DNA of 64,000 bases from Sulfomarinibacter sp963741385 (GCA_963741385.1 CAVUHO010000006.1:558001-622000), one strand, 5' to 3'. Shown: positions 17,970 through 26,961, numbered from the stretch's first letter. The notes: generated by a model not told the origin, from the letters alone. Numbers and translations are program-made.

Positions 17970-20900
17970 TCACTGATCGTCGGACGCCAGTTCCACGGCG
18001 ACGGTCAGTCGGGATCGACCTCCAGCGGTTGCCCGCCGAGTAGGCGGTGAACTCGGGGGCGTACATGGACTGCAGGACCGCCGGGGCGACGCGGAAGGTG
18101 CCGGCCATGAGGCCGCGCGGAGGCGGTACTTGAAGGTGTACTCGCCGGCGGGCAGCCACTCGAAGAAGAAGTTGGTGCCGGAGTCGCGCACCTCCTCGTA
18201 CCAGGCGATGCCGAGGTCCCACTTGTACTGCGAGTGAAGGGTCTCGGGTTCGAAGCCGGCGCCGCGGGGGTCGCGCAGGTGGACGTACTCGGCGGCGTGC
18301 TTGGCGCGGATCGAGAGCTGGACCTCAATCTGGTCGCCGGGTTCGAGGCGTTCGCCATCGGCCAGGGGCCGGAGGACCCAGCGCTCGCCATCGTTGAAGC
18401 GGCGGAAGAAGGCGCGTTCGACCGCAAAGAGATCGCCGCGCGCCTCGTCCGGGAGCCTCTCGGTCGAGAAGCTCCAGGTGGCCGAGGCGAAGGCGAAGCC
18501 CTTGGTCTCCTTTTCAACGACGATGGTGGACATGGTCGCGGGGTCGATGTCCGGGCCTTCGACGATGACCCGGTTGCGGGCCCCGGTGAACTCGTCGGGC
18601 TCGAAGACGAAGTCGGTGATCTTCGGGCCCACCGCCACCGAGATCTCCTCGCGCACCGCCAGCGTCTCCTCATGCTTCATGTAGTACGCCAGCGAGTACA
18701 GGACCTCGGCGGTGGCGCGGGTCGACTTCCAGTGGTTGAGCTTCTTGTCGAGCAGCAGCCAGTGAACGAGGCCGTGGCGGCGCGCGTCGTCGGGTTCGAG
18801 CTCGGTCAAAACCCGCAAGGCGAAAGCGTGGGTCTCGGTGGTGTCGTTGTACCAGAGCCACGCCCGGTCCTCGGGCGCCCAGTAGGTGCCGAGGTCCTGG
18901 TCGGTCTTGGACGAGTCCATCACCGCGTCGAAGACCAGCACCGCGTCGTCGTGGCGGTCCGCCCGTTCCAGGGTCAGGGCCAGATAGCCCTTGGTCAGCG
19001 GCGAGTGCTGCTTCCAGTGGCGGAAGCTGAAGCCGAGCATCTGCTGCCGCTCGTCGGCGGTGAAGACGCCGCCGGTCCACGACTCGTCGGGGTAGCTGGA
19101 GAGCACGTAGTTGAGGAACGTGATGGTCTCCCAGCAGCAGTCCTCGCGCATCATCCAGTCGACCCACTCCTCGATGTAGTGGCGGTGCATGTAGTCCCAC
19201 GCCCGCACCACCACGTCCTTGGGGGCGTCGACGCCGAACTCGAGACCCTTGGAAAAGCCGTTGAGGATGTAGAGCGTCATCCACGGCGACGGCGGACCGC
19301 CGGGGAACCACGGAAAGGCGCCGAGCGAGGTCTGCATCTTCTCGAGTTTGGCCAGTGCCGCGTCGCGCTGGGCGCGGGTGATCTGGGGATCGAGGACGTT
19401 GATGAGATCGTCCGGCGCCTCGCTGCCGCCGCGCCCGGTCTGCAGCCACGGCGTCTCGACCAGCGCCATCGCGCGGTTGGGGTCGTCGGCCTGCCAGGTT
19501 TCGTAGCGGGTCTCGCGGGAGGAAAGCTTCTGGGCCATCCGCTCCACCGAGGGATACTGGCCGAACAGACTGGAGACGATCCCGGTCGAGAGGAAACGGT
19601 TCAGAGTCTGCTCGGTGCACTCGTAGGGGTAGTTGACGAGATAGGGCAGCGCGTTGAGCACCGAGTAGAAGAGCTGCGCATCCAGGGTCACCACCAGCTG
19701 GCCGTTGATCAGGGTTGGATCGTCCTGCGCAGCCATATCGGCAAAGTGCAGCTCGCGCCGGTCGGCGTCGTGGAGGGTGACGAAACGCGACTGCATCAGG
19801 TGCATGCGGCCGGGCAGCACCGGCAGAGGTCGCAGCTCTCCGTCCGAGAACTGCCCCGCTCGCGCGGTGATCTTGAAAGCCACGGTGCCGACCCGCGCCG
19901 GGACCGAGAGCGGAAAGGCGAGATCGACGCCCTTGCCGGCTTCAACCGAGAAGGTGACGTCCGAGGTCTGTTCGGGGGTGAGGCCGAAGATCGGGCGCAG
20001 GTCCTCTCCGGTTACGGGATCGTTGATGGCCAGATTGAGCGCGCCGGTGAAGTCTTCCTCGCCTGCGTTGTTGACCACCACCTTGAGCACCGCACGGTCG
20101 CCCTCGCGGAGAAAGCGCGGGAGATAGGGCCGCACCATCAACTCCTTGACCGACTGCGCCTGCCGAGTAGCCGAACCGCCGCGGAGGTCGGTGGTGACAG
20201 CGTGGACCCACAGGTTCCAGTCGGTGACCGAGTCGGGCACTTCGAACTCCACCGTGGCGGAACCGTCGGCGGAGAGCACCACGTGGGGCTCCCAGAAAGC
20301 GGTTTCGGAGAAATCCGAGCGCAACTCAACTGATGAGTCGGATTCTCCGCCCCCCACAGCGGCATCGTTTTCGGAGCGTTGCAGCCCCTGGCGTATCTCG
20401 CCTTCGGTCTTCGACTCGGCAACGGCGTCCATGGCCATGCCGGCCGGCGCCGGAGCGTCGGCCACACTCAGTGACATCCGCTCGTTCACTGCGCCCGCCT
20501 TCATCATCCGGTAGCGCCCTCGCTGGCCGGGACCGCCGATGCCGTAGCCGTCGAGGGCCATCAGCGAGTCGCCGTGAAGGTAGGGGTAGTCCGGCAGACC
20601 GAGACCGCTGCTGCGGCCCCACGCCTGCTGCGCGCGGCCGAGATTGGTCGACATCTGACCCGTCGCCGTCCGGTCGGGATAGAGCGACGCCACCGAGGGC
20701 GGCGTGTGCGGCGCGAAGATGTCGAGGCTGCGGTCGTACATGTAGGCCAGCAGTTCGGCGGCGGCCGGGTCGACGCTGCTCCCGTCGTGGTTGCGGACGG
20801 TGACGGTAAAGGTCTCGAGGGTGCCGGGCCGCATCCGGTCGCGGAAGGTCGCGAAGTCGATGTCCAATCGGCGGTCGTCCCACGGCACGAAGACCTGCGC

Positions 20901-23900
20901 GGTCTGGCGGATGAGCTGGTGGTCCCGCACCAGGGTCAGGGCGACCCCGAATCCGCCGCGGTCTGCCGCGGTGATAAGAAAGTCCACTACCCCCGAACGG
21001 CCGGCGCCGATCTCTCGGCGTTCGACCCGCCGCCCGTCGCGGTAGATCTCGAGCTCCATCTCCTGGGCCGTGAGCCCGGTGAAGACGAAGAGCCGCGCAG
21101 TCTCACCCACGGCGACCGACGTACGGTCGAAGCGCAGCAAAGCAGGCAGCGCCAGCGGCGTGCGGCGCGAACCCGCCACCACCAGGTTTTCCCTGGTCGA
21201 GAACTCCGCGCCGAACTCATCGTGGGTTGTGGAGACCACCCGGTAGGCACCGGGCTCGAGCCCGGGCAGACCCAGCTCCGCCAAGCCATCTTCGCCGTGG
21301 GTCAGCCCGCCACCTGCCACCTCGGCGCCCTCGGCCCACTGTTCGAGCACCGCATCCGCGTCGTAGGCGGGGTCCCACCGCGGTCTGAGCCGGTCGCCGG
21401 GGGTCTCGAAGCCTTCGCGACCTCCCGGAGGCTGAGGCAACGGCTGATCGGCAGGGGTCAACGTCTCCCCCGGTTGCTCGAGACGCATCAGGCGCCACGT
21501 GCCCTCACCCGCGCGAGGAGTGCCGTCGAGGTCGGTTCGGATGACCTGAAGACTCGAGGCCTGGTTCGCGGTGCGGTACCCGAGATCGTCGACGATCCGC
21601 GCCTCCACCGCCACGAAACCGAGCCGGAAGACGCGTTCGGCGGAGCGCGTCTCGCCGCCCTCGTCGGTGACATCAACCCCGAGCCGGTACCGGTAGGTCA
21701 CCCCGCGTTCGGCCTCGCGCTCGTCGGCCTCGGGAACAAAGCGGATGTGGAACCTGCCCTCGTCGTCGAGCGAGGTCTCGCCGGCCGCCACGACCTGGCT
21801 CTGCGCCGACGCCGAGGGGAACCACCAGTACCACCAGCGCGGGTAGATGGGCTCGCGGGTCACCCGCCAGTCCACCATGCCGGTGACGACCGGCAGACCG
21901 AAGTAGTACTTCACGTCGCCCGAGAGCTCGGCTTCGCGGTTGAGTCGCAACGGGGCTTCGGGGTCTGCCACCGTCACCTCGAAGGTGGGCCGTTTGTATT
22001 CCTCCACCCGCAGCCAGGTCTGGCCGCCGATCGAGGTGCGGAGGCTCCACTGCCCCAGCAGCCGGCCGGCCGGGATGTCGAAGGAGCCGCTGGCCGACCC
22101 GAAGGAGTTGCTGGTGACGTCTGCCGACGCCACCTCCTCGCCGTTGGCGTCGACGAGCGTCACCCGGAAGGCGGTATCGGGCAGGGTCCGGTACGCGATC
22201 TTCTCGCCGCCGCCGCTGTAGGCCACGGCCTTCCAATAGAGCGTCTGCTGCGGGCGGTAGACTGAGCGATCGGTGTAGAGAAGGGCTGCCGAACTGGTGC
22301 CACGGGTGCCGTCGGACTGTTGATAGAGCCGGTTGGCGTCGAGAGCGAGATTCTCGCCGTGCCGCGCGACGATGAAGAACTGCTCCCGATTCCACAACCT
22401 GGTGCTGAAATCGACCACGCCACCGGAACCGCTTTTCCTGCGCTCCACCTCGCGGTGGCCGCGCCGGTAGTCATAACTGTAAAGCGAGACCTCGACGCCC
22501 TCGAGGGCTCGCCCGGATTCTCCGGAGCGCGCCGTCACCTCGTAGCCGTCCCCGACCGGCCGCGTCACCAGTACCAGATCCGACAGCAGAAAGTTCTCGG
22601 CCACCATGAAATTGGCGTCGTCCTTGAAATCGGCGCGCATCGACGCCGCCACCAGATAGGCGCCGGGCTGGGTCAACTCGGGCACGACGAAGGTCGTGTG
22701 CGACCGGTAGTCGGGAGTGGCCGGCAGCGCCACCGACCACTCGGCCACCGGCGTGCCGGTCATGATGGCTTCGGCCTCGCGGTGACTGGGGAGGATGTTG
22801 TAATCCTCGGAGGACGCGACAAAGGCCACCAGGTCATACGACCAGGCGCGAAAGAACATGGTTTTCAGGTTGCGGTGAGAAACCTGGATCGACCGCCTGC
22901 CGGCGCCGTCCACCGCCATCGCGGCGAGGGTGTAGTTCGGCAGTTCGATGGCGGCGACGATGTGGTTGCACCGCTGACCGCCAACGCTCGAGGGATGGCG
23001 GTCGCGTCCCGCCAGCGCGATCTCACGGGCGCGGATGAGGGCGTTGGAGTCGGTCTGCGCCTGAACAAACTCGGCCAGCACCGCCTGCCCCATCGACCAC
23101 CACTCGAGGCTATGGTCGAACGAGGACTGGACCTTCTCCAGGTTGGAGATGATCGCCACCCGATCGGCGTCGGTCGTCAGGGCCTCGTTCAACCGGCGCA
23201 GCCGTTCGAGGCGGGCCTCGAGGGCGGCCTCGGGCCGGTTCTTCGTTGCGTGCCAGAGTTCGAGGTCGTCGTACAGCGCGGCGATCTTGACCAGCGGGTG
23301 GACGCCGGGGTCGGCCAGATTCACGCTCGAGGACGCTCGCGGGTCGCCCGCGATCAGCGCCGCCGCATCGAGCCGGAAGACGTCGTTGGACTCCGCCGGG
23401 CTCCACAGCGACGAGTCGGCCAGCAGCTCGACCCACAGGTAGGTCACGGCGTCGCGCAGGGTGCCGCGGATCCGCGGCGGGTAGTTGTTCTGCTGGATGT
23501 AGCGGGCGAGCTCACCCAGCGGCTCGCTCCCCCACTCCGCCCGATTCGACCACAGAGTCAGAAACGAAGCGTCGGCCGCCTCGAGAATCTGCTCGAGGTC
23601 CCACGCTTTGAGGTCGAGCTCGCCGGTGGTTTCCACCCTCTCGCGCTGGTTGATCTCCCACGAGTAGACGCGGGCGTAGGTGGCGAGGGCGTTGGCGTAA
23701 TAGAGCTCGAGCACCGCATGCGAGACCGCGTCGTCCGGCCACGGCTGGTCCTTCAAAAAGCGCACTGCAGTCTCGTAGCCGTGGAGGGCCATCCGCAGCT
23801 TGGTCTCCTCGACCAGGGCGCGGGTCCAGTTCCGGGCGTCGCCCTCGGCAGCCGCGCGTTCGCGGATGGCCGTCACCGCCTCCGAGGCGGCCTCGAACTT

Positions 23901-24104
23901 CTGCTCGGATATCAGCCGATCGACGTCGTTCCAATTCACGGGGTCTCCTCCCGTGATGGTAACCGGTGTCGGAACCGACTGGGGGTCGCCGCCGGTTGCC
24001 GTGGCCGTCACCGCCTGCAACGCCGCGGCCGAAACCACGACCACGGCAAGGGCGGCGAGGAGGATGATCTGAAGCGACGTCGAGGGTGCTGGTGTTTTTC
24101 TCAT
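17970..24104 (-). CDS. Alpha-2-macroglobulin family protein with intact thioester, frameshifted C terminus
   Basis: An open frame of 2044 residues. An N-terminal hydrophobic signal or anchor (IILLAALAVVVVSAAALQA) leads to the periplasm. Recognisable parts are a long helical N-terminal region (to about 400), MG2-type sequence at about 608 (YTDRSVYRPQQTLYWK), the A2M domain around 1260-1310 (VPDSVTDWNLWVHAVT), the thioester motif Cys1496-T-E-Gln1499, and the alpha-helical and receptor-like C-terminal domains. Bacterial A2Ms trap proteases that enter the periplasm. Compared with the partial copy at 2.3-3.4 kb, a 2-base insertion near 18.11 kb and a 1-base loss near 18.02 kb change the last about 40 residues; the ancestral stop would be at about 18004. 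This is decay or sequence error. Unlike many homologues it is not next to a pbpC gene. Confidence 0.9.
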   Translation of the reverse strand: MRKTPAPSTSLQIILLAALAVVVVSAAALQAVTATATGGDPQSVPTPVTITGGDPVNWNDVDRLISEQKFEAASEAVTAIRERAAAEGDARNWTRALVEETKLRMALHGYETAVRFLKDQPWPDDAVSHAVLELYYANALATYARVYSWEINQRERVETTGELDLKAWDLEQILEAADASFLTLWSNRAEWGSEPLGELARYIQQNNYPPRIRGTLRDAVTYLWVELLADSSLWSPAESNDVFRLDAAALIAGDPRASSSVNLADPGVHPLVKIAALYDDLELWHATKNRPEAALEARLERLRRLNEALTTDADRVAIISNLEKVQSSFDHSLEWWSMGQAVLAEFVQAQTDSNALIRAREIALAGRDRHPSSVGGQRCNHIVAAIELPNYTLAAMAVDGAGRRSIQVSHRNLKTMFFRAWSYDLVAFVASSEDYNILPSHREAEAIMTGTPVAEWSVALPATPDYRSHTTFVVPELTQPGAYLVAASMRADFKDDANFMVAENFLLSDLVLVTRPVGDGYEVTARSGESGRALEGVEVSLYSYDYRRGHREVERRKSGSGGVVDFSTRLWNREQFFIVARHGENLALDANRLYQQSDGTRGTSSAALLYTDRSVYRPQQTLYWKAVAYSGGGEKIAYRTLPDTAFRVTLVDANGEEVASADVTSNSFGSASGSFDIPAGRLLGQWSLRTSIGGQTWLRVEEYKRPTFEVTVADPEAPLRLNREAELSGDVKYYFGLPVVTGMVDWRVTREPIYPRWWYWWFPSASAQSQVVAAGETSLDDEGRFHIRFVPEADEREAERGVTYRYRLGVDVTDEGGETRSAERVFRLGFVAVEARIVDDLGYRTANQASSLQVIRTDLDGTPRAGEGTWRLMRLEQPGETLTPADQPLPQPPGGREGFETPGDRLRPRWDPAYDADAVLEQWAEGAEVAGGGLTHGEDGLAELGLPGLEPGAYRVVSTTHDEFGAEFSTRENLVVAGSRRTPLALPALLRFDRTSVAVGETARLFVFTGLTAQEMELEIYRDGRRVERREIGAGRSGVVDFLITAADRGGFGVALTLVRDHQLIRQTAQVFVPWDDRRLDIDFATFRDRMRPGTLETFTVTVRNHDGSSVDPAAAELLAYMYDRSLDIFAPHTPPSVASLYPDRTATGQMSTNLGRAQQAWGRSSGLGLPDYPYLHGDSLMALDGYGIGGPGQRGRYRMMKAGAVNERMSLSVADAPAPAGMAMDAVAESKTEGEIRQGLQRSENDAAVGGGESDSSVELRSDFSETAFWEPHVVLSADGSATVEFEVPDSVTDWNLWVHAVTTDLRGGSATRQAQSVKELMVRPYLPRFLREGDRAVLKVVVNNAGEEDFTGALNLAINDPVTGEDLRPIFGLTPEQTSDVTFSVEAGKGVDLAFPLSVPARVGTVAFKITARAGQFSDGELRPLPVLPGRMHLMQSRFVTLHDADRRELHFADMAAQDDPTLINGQLVVTLDAQLFYSVLNALPYLVNYPYECTEQTLNRFLSTGIVSSLFGQYPSVERMAQKLSSRETRYETWQADDPNRAMALVETPWLQTGRGGSEAPDDLINVLDPQITRAQRDAALAKLEKMQTSLGAFPWFPGGPPSPWMTLYILNGFSKGLEFGVDAPKDVVVRAWDYMHRHYIEEWVDWMMREDCCWETITFLNYVLSSYPDESWTGGVFTADERQQMLGFSFRHWKQHSPLTKGYLALTLERADRHDDAVLVFDAVMDSSKTDQDLGTYWAPEDRAWLWYNDTTETHAFALRVLTELEPDDARRHGLVHWLLLDKKLNHWKSTRATAEVLYSLAYYMKHEETLAVREEISVAVGPKITDFVFEPDEFTGARNRVIVEGPDIDPATMSTIVVEKETKGFAFASATWSFSTERLPDEARGDLFAVERAFFRRFNDGERWVLRPLADGERLEPGDQIEVQLSIRAKHAAEYVHLRDPRGAGFEPETLHSQYKWDLGIAWYEEVRDSGTNFFFEWLPAGEYTFKYRLRAASWPAPSASPRRSCSPCTPPSSPPTRRATAGGRSRLTVAVELASDDQ
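18004..19141. repeat. Long direct repeat (second copy at 2283-3415)
   Basis: The 3' 1.1 kb of the A2M gene is repeated in the same orientation about 15.7 kb to the left. The copies are almost identical from the breakpoint (19141/3415) to about 18.15 kb. They then diverge over the last about 130 bases while still aligning up to the stop codon. Recombination between the copies would delete the RAYT and the giant gene. Confidence 0.88.
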
Positions 24105-24201
24105 GGCACCAGTTTAGACACACGGGGCCTGGGAAAGTTCCCGAACGGCGAAACCGGACGTGTCCCGGCGAAGCCCGAAGGGCAAAGCCGGAACCACCCA
24201 C

Positions 24202-24271
24202 CCGGCAGCCGGGACGGCTGCCCCACAAGACTTTGTGAGCATCTTGTGGGGCACGCGTCCCGCGTGCCGGA
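24202..24271. repeat. Palindromic BIME-like repeat, copy 1
   Basis: 70 bases made of two small hairpins (GGCAGCCGGGACGGCTGCC and GGCACGCGTCCCGCGTGCC), linked by a stem formed by CCCCACAAGA and its partner TCTTGTGGGG. The layout resembles bacterial interspersed mosaic elements. It lies 8 bases past the stop of the STN-domain gene and could act as a 3' mRNA hairpin. The second copy, in inverted orientation, is at 26651-26720. Confidence 0.8.
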
Positions 24272-24279
24272 CAGGCGGC

Positions 24280-25719
24280 CTACAGCGAGAACTCCGCAGA
24301 ATTGGAGGCGACGACGGTGTCCGCGGTGGTCATGGTCCAGGAGTAGCTGACGGTCTTGCCGTCCTCCGAAATCAGAAAGCGCATATTGAATGTGGAATCG
24401 TCGCCGTTCGGCGCCTTGAACCCTGATCTGATTTTGGCTTCACCGCCCCGAAGGGTGACCACCCGAGGGGCAGAAAGGACCTCCCCGGAGTCAAGATCGG
24501 CCACGATCACCTTGATGATGTACTGGTCGGGGTGTCCCGGGGCCGGCTCTGTCTTGACATCAACCCCGATGTGGGCGACCTCGCCGAGATTCACGAATAC
24601 GGGCTGGGGGTTGATTCGCACCCCGTAACCGACCACCGCCTCCAGCTTGCGCCCCTCCACGTCGAGAACCGCCCGGAACCGCCATTCGCTCAGGGCCTGG
24701 AGAAGTCGCTCGGCGTACTCCGGAGATGGAGATGCCAAAACCTCGGCGTCTCGCAGTCCGCCGTCAGTCGTCACGGTTGTCCGGAACACCGCCATTTCGC
24801 CGTACGAGTTCTCCAGGTCGTCCGGAAACGGTGCGACCGGGAGCACCCGCCTCGGGTGGACCAAACCGTCTCGCTCGGCCACCAGGCCAGGCGGGCGCTG
24901 CACACTTTCAACTAGAAGGACCATCGTCGGGTTGTGCTCGTCGCCGGGACTCGCGACGGTCACCGAGCCCCAGGAACCGCGCGGCAGGCTCACGGTTGCC
25001 TCGGTCCGCACCCGCTTTCGGCTGCTCATCTCGGTCCGTGGTGCCACCCGGATGGTCCCGTTGTCACGGGTCCATCCAAGCCCGTTGGATCGGAGGATCA
25101 GGTCGAGGGCCTGGTCCCAGGGCACGTCGCGCAGGTCGACCGTGACCGATCCGACGACCGATGGATCGACCACGATCCGGACCGGTGCAATCTTGGAGAA
25201 CGTTCTCAATATTTCTTGAAGGCCTGCATCCTGAAGCCTCAAGGTGATCGGGTCGCCGGTGAAATCGGACGTGCCCATCGGCCCCTCGGGCTCCAGAATC
25301 TGTACCCTGCACACGGCCCGATCTCCAACGAATCGTTCGGGAGTGAACGCGACCGATAACCGTGGGTTGATGTCAACCGCGGGCAGCACCGATTCTTTCC
25401 CCACCTCAAGTGGGACGTAATACTGGCGAGCCAGCAACGTCCCCAAGCGCATGGACTCCTGCATCGCGCTCATGCTGTCGCCCAGGTGGCGGAGCCGTTC
25501 GAGGATCTCACCGTCGACGGCGGCCAGTCCCCGCTCGCTGACTTCCTCAAGTGAGTAGACCCCACCGGGTATCAACATGTCCTGCAGGCGCGGAGTTTCC
25601 TGGCTGCCGGCTTCAAGCACGACCGTCACCCGGACCCACTGCACGTCATCGGCCGAGGCAGCCGCACACAGGATGAGGGCAGCGGCCATCGCCACCGCAA
25701 TCGTCGTTTGGGTTTTCAT
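24280..25719 (-). CDS. Exported protein with STN (secretin/TonB short N-terminal) domain and TonB-C-like domain
   Basis: 479 residues from the ATG at 25719, with an AGGGGGG ribosome-binding site that overlaps the stop of the preceding gene. The longer open frame upstream is an overlap with that gene. A signal peptide (MKTQTTIAVAMAAALILCAA) is cut near ASA. Residues about 157-228 are an STN domain (ITLRLQDAGLQEILRTFSKI, SVTVDLRDVPWDQALDLIL), as in secretins and FecA-type receptors. Residues about 308-375 resemble a TonB C-terminal fold (TVTTDGGLRDAEVLASP...LSEWRF). The last 100 residues are a beta domain. There is no outer-membrane barrel or secretin pore. It is third in an operon with an ECF sigma factor and a one-helix protein, so it is likely part of a signal or envelope-sensing circuit. 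Exact role unknown. Confidence 0.75.
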   Translation of the reverse strand: MKTQTTIAVAMAAALILCAAASADDVQWVRVTVVLEAGSQETPRLQDMLIPGGVYSLEEVSERGLAAVDGEILERLRHLGDSMSAMQESMRLGTLLARQYYVPLEVGKESVLPAVDINPRLSVAFTPERFVGDRAVCRVQILEPEGPMGTSDFTGDPITLRLQDAGLQEILRTFSKIAPVRIVVDPSVVGSVTVDLRDVPWDQALDLILRSNGLGWTRDNGTIRVAPRTEMSSRKRVRTEATVSLPRGSWGSVTVASPGDEHNPTMVLLVESVQRPPGLVAERDGLVHPRRVLPVAPFPDDLENSYGEMAVFRTTVTTDGGLRDAEVLASPSPEYAERLLQALSEWRFRAVLDVEGRKLEAVVGYGVRINPQPVFVNLGEVAHIGVDVKTEPAPGHPDQYIIKVIVADLDSGEVLSAPRVVTLRGGEAKIRSGFKAPNGDDSTFNMRFLISEDGKTVSYSWTMTTADTVVASNSAEFSL

Positions 25720-25721
25720 AT

Positions 25722-26057
25722 TCACCCCCCTTTGCCGTCCGCCCTCGGCGGTTCGGTCAGTACATAGATCGGCTCGGCGCCCTCGCGGAGCACGAGAATC
25801 ACGTTTGAGCCGGTTTCGTAGACCACTTCGGAGACGTCGGCTGCAGGCTGCACCACCGGGCGCCGCGAGGACTCGTACCCGATCAGCAGCGCGAGCATTG
25901 AGGCCGCTGCGGCCATAAGGACCAACCGGGTCGTCCGGTTGGACGGTTTCTCCGGTAGGCGTTCGAAAAGCTCCCTCTTGAGCCGGCGTTCGTCGATCTT
26001 CGGCTCGGATCGGGACCAGTCGCGCCACCGCCGATCGAGGTCGTGTCGTTCGTCCAT
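25722..26057 (-). CDS. Small one-helix membrane protein, likely anti-sigma factor
   Basis: 111 residues. A charged N-terminal cytoplasmic part of about 45 residues (RRWRDWSRSEPKIDERRLKR) is followed by one transmembrane helix (LVLMAAAASMLALLIGY) and a 45-residue periplasmic tail. It starts inside the stop codon of the ECF sigma gene (TGATG overlap) and ends 2 bases before the next start, so it is co-translated. Size, topology and position fit an anti-sigma factor or a membrane tether. The zinc-binding HxxxCxxC of ZAS anti-sigma factors is absent, so the assignment rests on context. Confidence 0.65.
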   Translation of the reverse strand: MDERHDLDRRWRDWSRSEPKIDERRLKRELFERLPEKPSNRTTRLVLMAAAASMLALLIGYESSRRPVVQPAADVSEVVYETGSNVILVLREGAEPIYVLTEPPRADGKGG

Positions 26058-26575
26058 CAGTTCTCTCCTCTTCCCACCAGCCGTTCCATGTGCTGCCGGC
26101 CCCGCATGCGATGGACCCTCACCGACGAGCTGGAAATACCGAGCACCTCGGCCACCTCCGAGTCGCTCAGACCCTCGACCACCGTCAGGTGGAGCACCGC
26201 CCGCTGGCGGGGCGCCAGCTTGCCGAGCAGGCGCTGCACATCGATCCGATCATCAGGCGGTACCTCTCGAGCCGCGAAATCGGCGCCGTTGAGGGGCTGG
26301 AAGATCTTATTCTTCCGCGCCCGCGCCACCGCGGTGTTGGCTACGATGCGGGTCAGCCAGGAGGAGAAGGCCGCGGGCTCGCGCAACCTGCCGATCTTCT
26401 TCCACGCCTTGATGAGCCCGTCCTGAACCACGCCCTCGGCTTCCAGATCGGCCACGATCGACCGTGCCAGCGCCACCAACCGTCGCCAGTGAACGGCGGC
26501 GAGATCCGAAAACGCCTCCCGATCCCCCGCGATCGCCCGTTGCACCAGCGCGAGTTGATCGTCCATTGCTGACAT
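26057..26575 (-). CDS. ECF-type RNA polymerase sigma factor
   Basis: 172 residues. Region 2 spans about residues 20-90 (AVHWRRLVALARSIVADLEAEGVVQDGLIKAW, then PAAFSSWLTRIVANTAVAR). Region 4 spans about 110-165, with the helix-turn-helix SDSEVAEVLGISSSSVRVH. It directs RNA polymerase to a small regulon, probably including its own operon. The ATG at 26575 or the one at 26566 may be used; neither has a strong ribosome-binding site. It is first of a three-gene unit with the one-helix protein and the STN-domain protein. Confidence 0.9.
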   Translation of the reverse strand: MSAMDDQLALVQRAIAGDREAFSDLAAVHWRRLVALARSIVADLEAEGVVQDGLIKAWKKIGRLREPAAFSSWLTRIVANTAVARARKNKIFQPLNGADFAAREVPPDDRIDVQRLLGKLAPRQRAVLHLTVVEGLSDSEVAEVLGISSSSVRVHRMRGRQHMERLVGRGEN

Positions 26576-26650
26576 GATGCACTGGACCGGGTGGATCGTT
26601 TACAACGGAGTCTCGATTCGATGTTGGATATCGGATGCTCGAACAACCAC

Positions 26651-26720
26651 CCGGCACGCGGGACGCGTGCCCCACAATATGCTCAAAAAGGCTTGTGGGG
26701 CAGCCGTCCCGGCTGCCGGA
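26651..26720. repeat. Palindromic BIME-like repeat, copy 2 (inverted)
   Basis: The reverse complement of this 70-base element matches 24202-24271 nearly throughout, including both GC-rich hairpins and the TGTGGGGCACGCGTCCC half; the differences are in the central loop. With copy 1 it brackets the sigma/one-helix/STN operon exactly, from 8 bases after its last stop codon to about 75 bases before its first start codon. Confidence 0.8.
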
Positions 26721-26930
26721 CGGGTGCGGGGCGCCCGTTCCACGTACCAGTGAGATGTACCGACCACCGCTGGGTTACGCTCCGAGGAGGTCATACCGAA
26801 GTCGAAATCCCGATGTTCAGATCTTCATTGCCCGAGAGTGCCCCCTCCGAAGATGATTGCGCCCAAAGCATCCACTCATGTGGAGGACGGGAGATCGCAA
26901 CATCATTCGGAGACGGCACGTCCGGTGAAC

Positions 26931-26961
26931 GAAAAAACCGGGCGCTTGCTCGCCCGGTTCG
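26931..26961 (-). terminator. Rho-independent terminator
   Basis: On the minus strand AACCGGGCG and CGCCCGGTT form a 9-bp stem with a short loop, followed by a run of six T. It lies about 25 bases past the stop codon of the second ECF module and should end its transcript before the BIME repeat. Confidence 0.85.

Noticed and set aside
18234..20333. Long open frame of 699 codons on the + strand
   Set aside because: It is the antisense of the A2M gene, rich in Arg/Gly/Val runs as expected for GC-rich shadow frames, with no family motif or ribosome-binding site.
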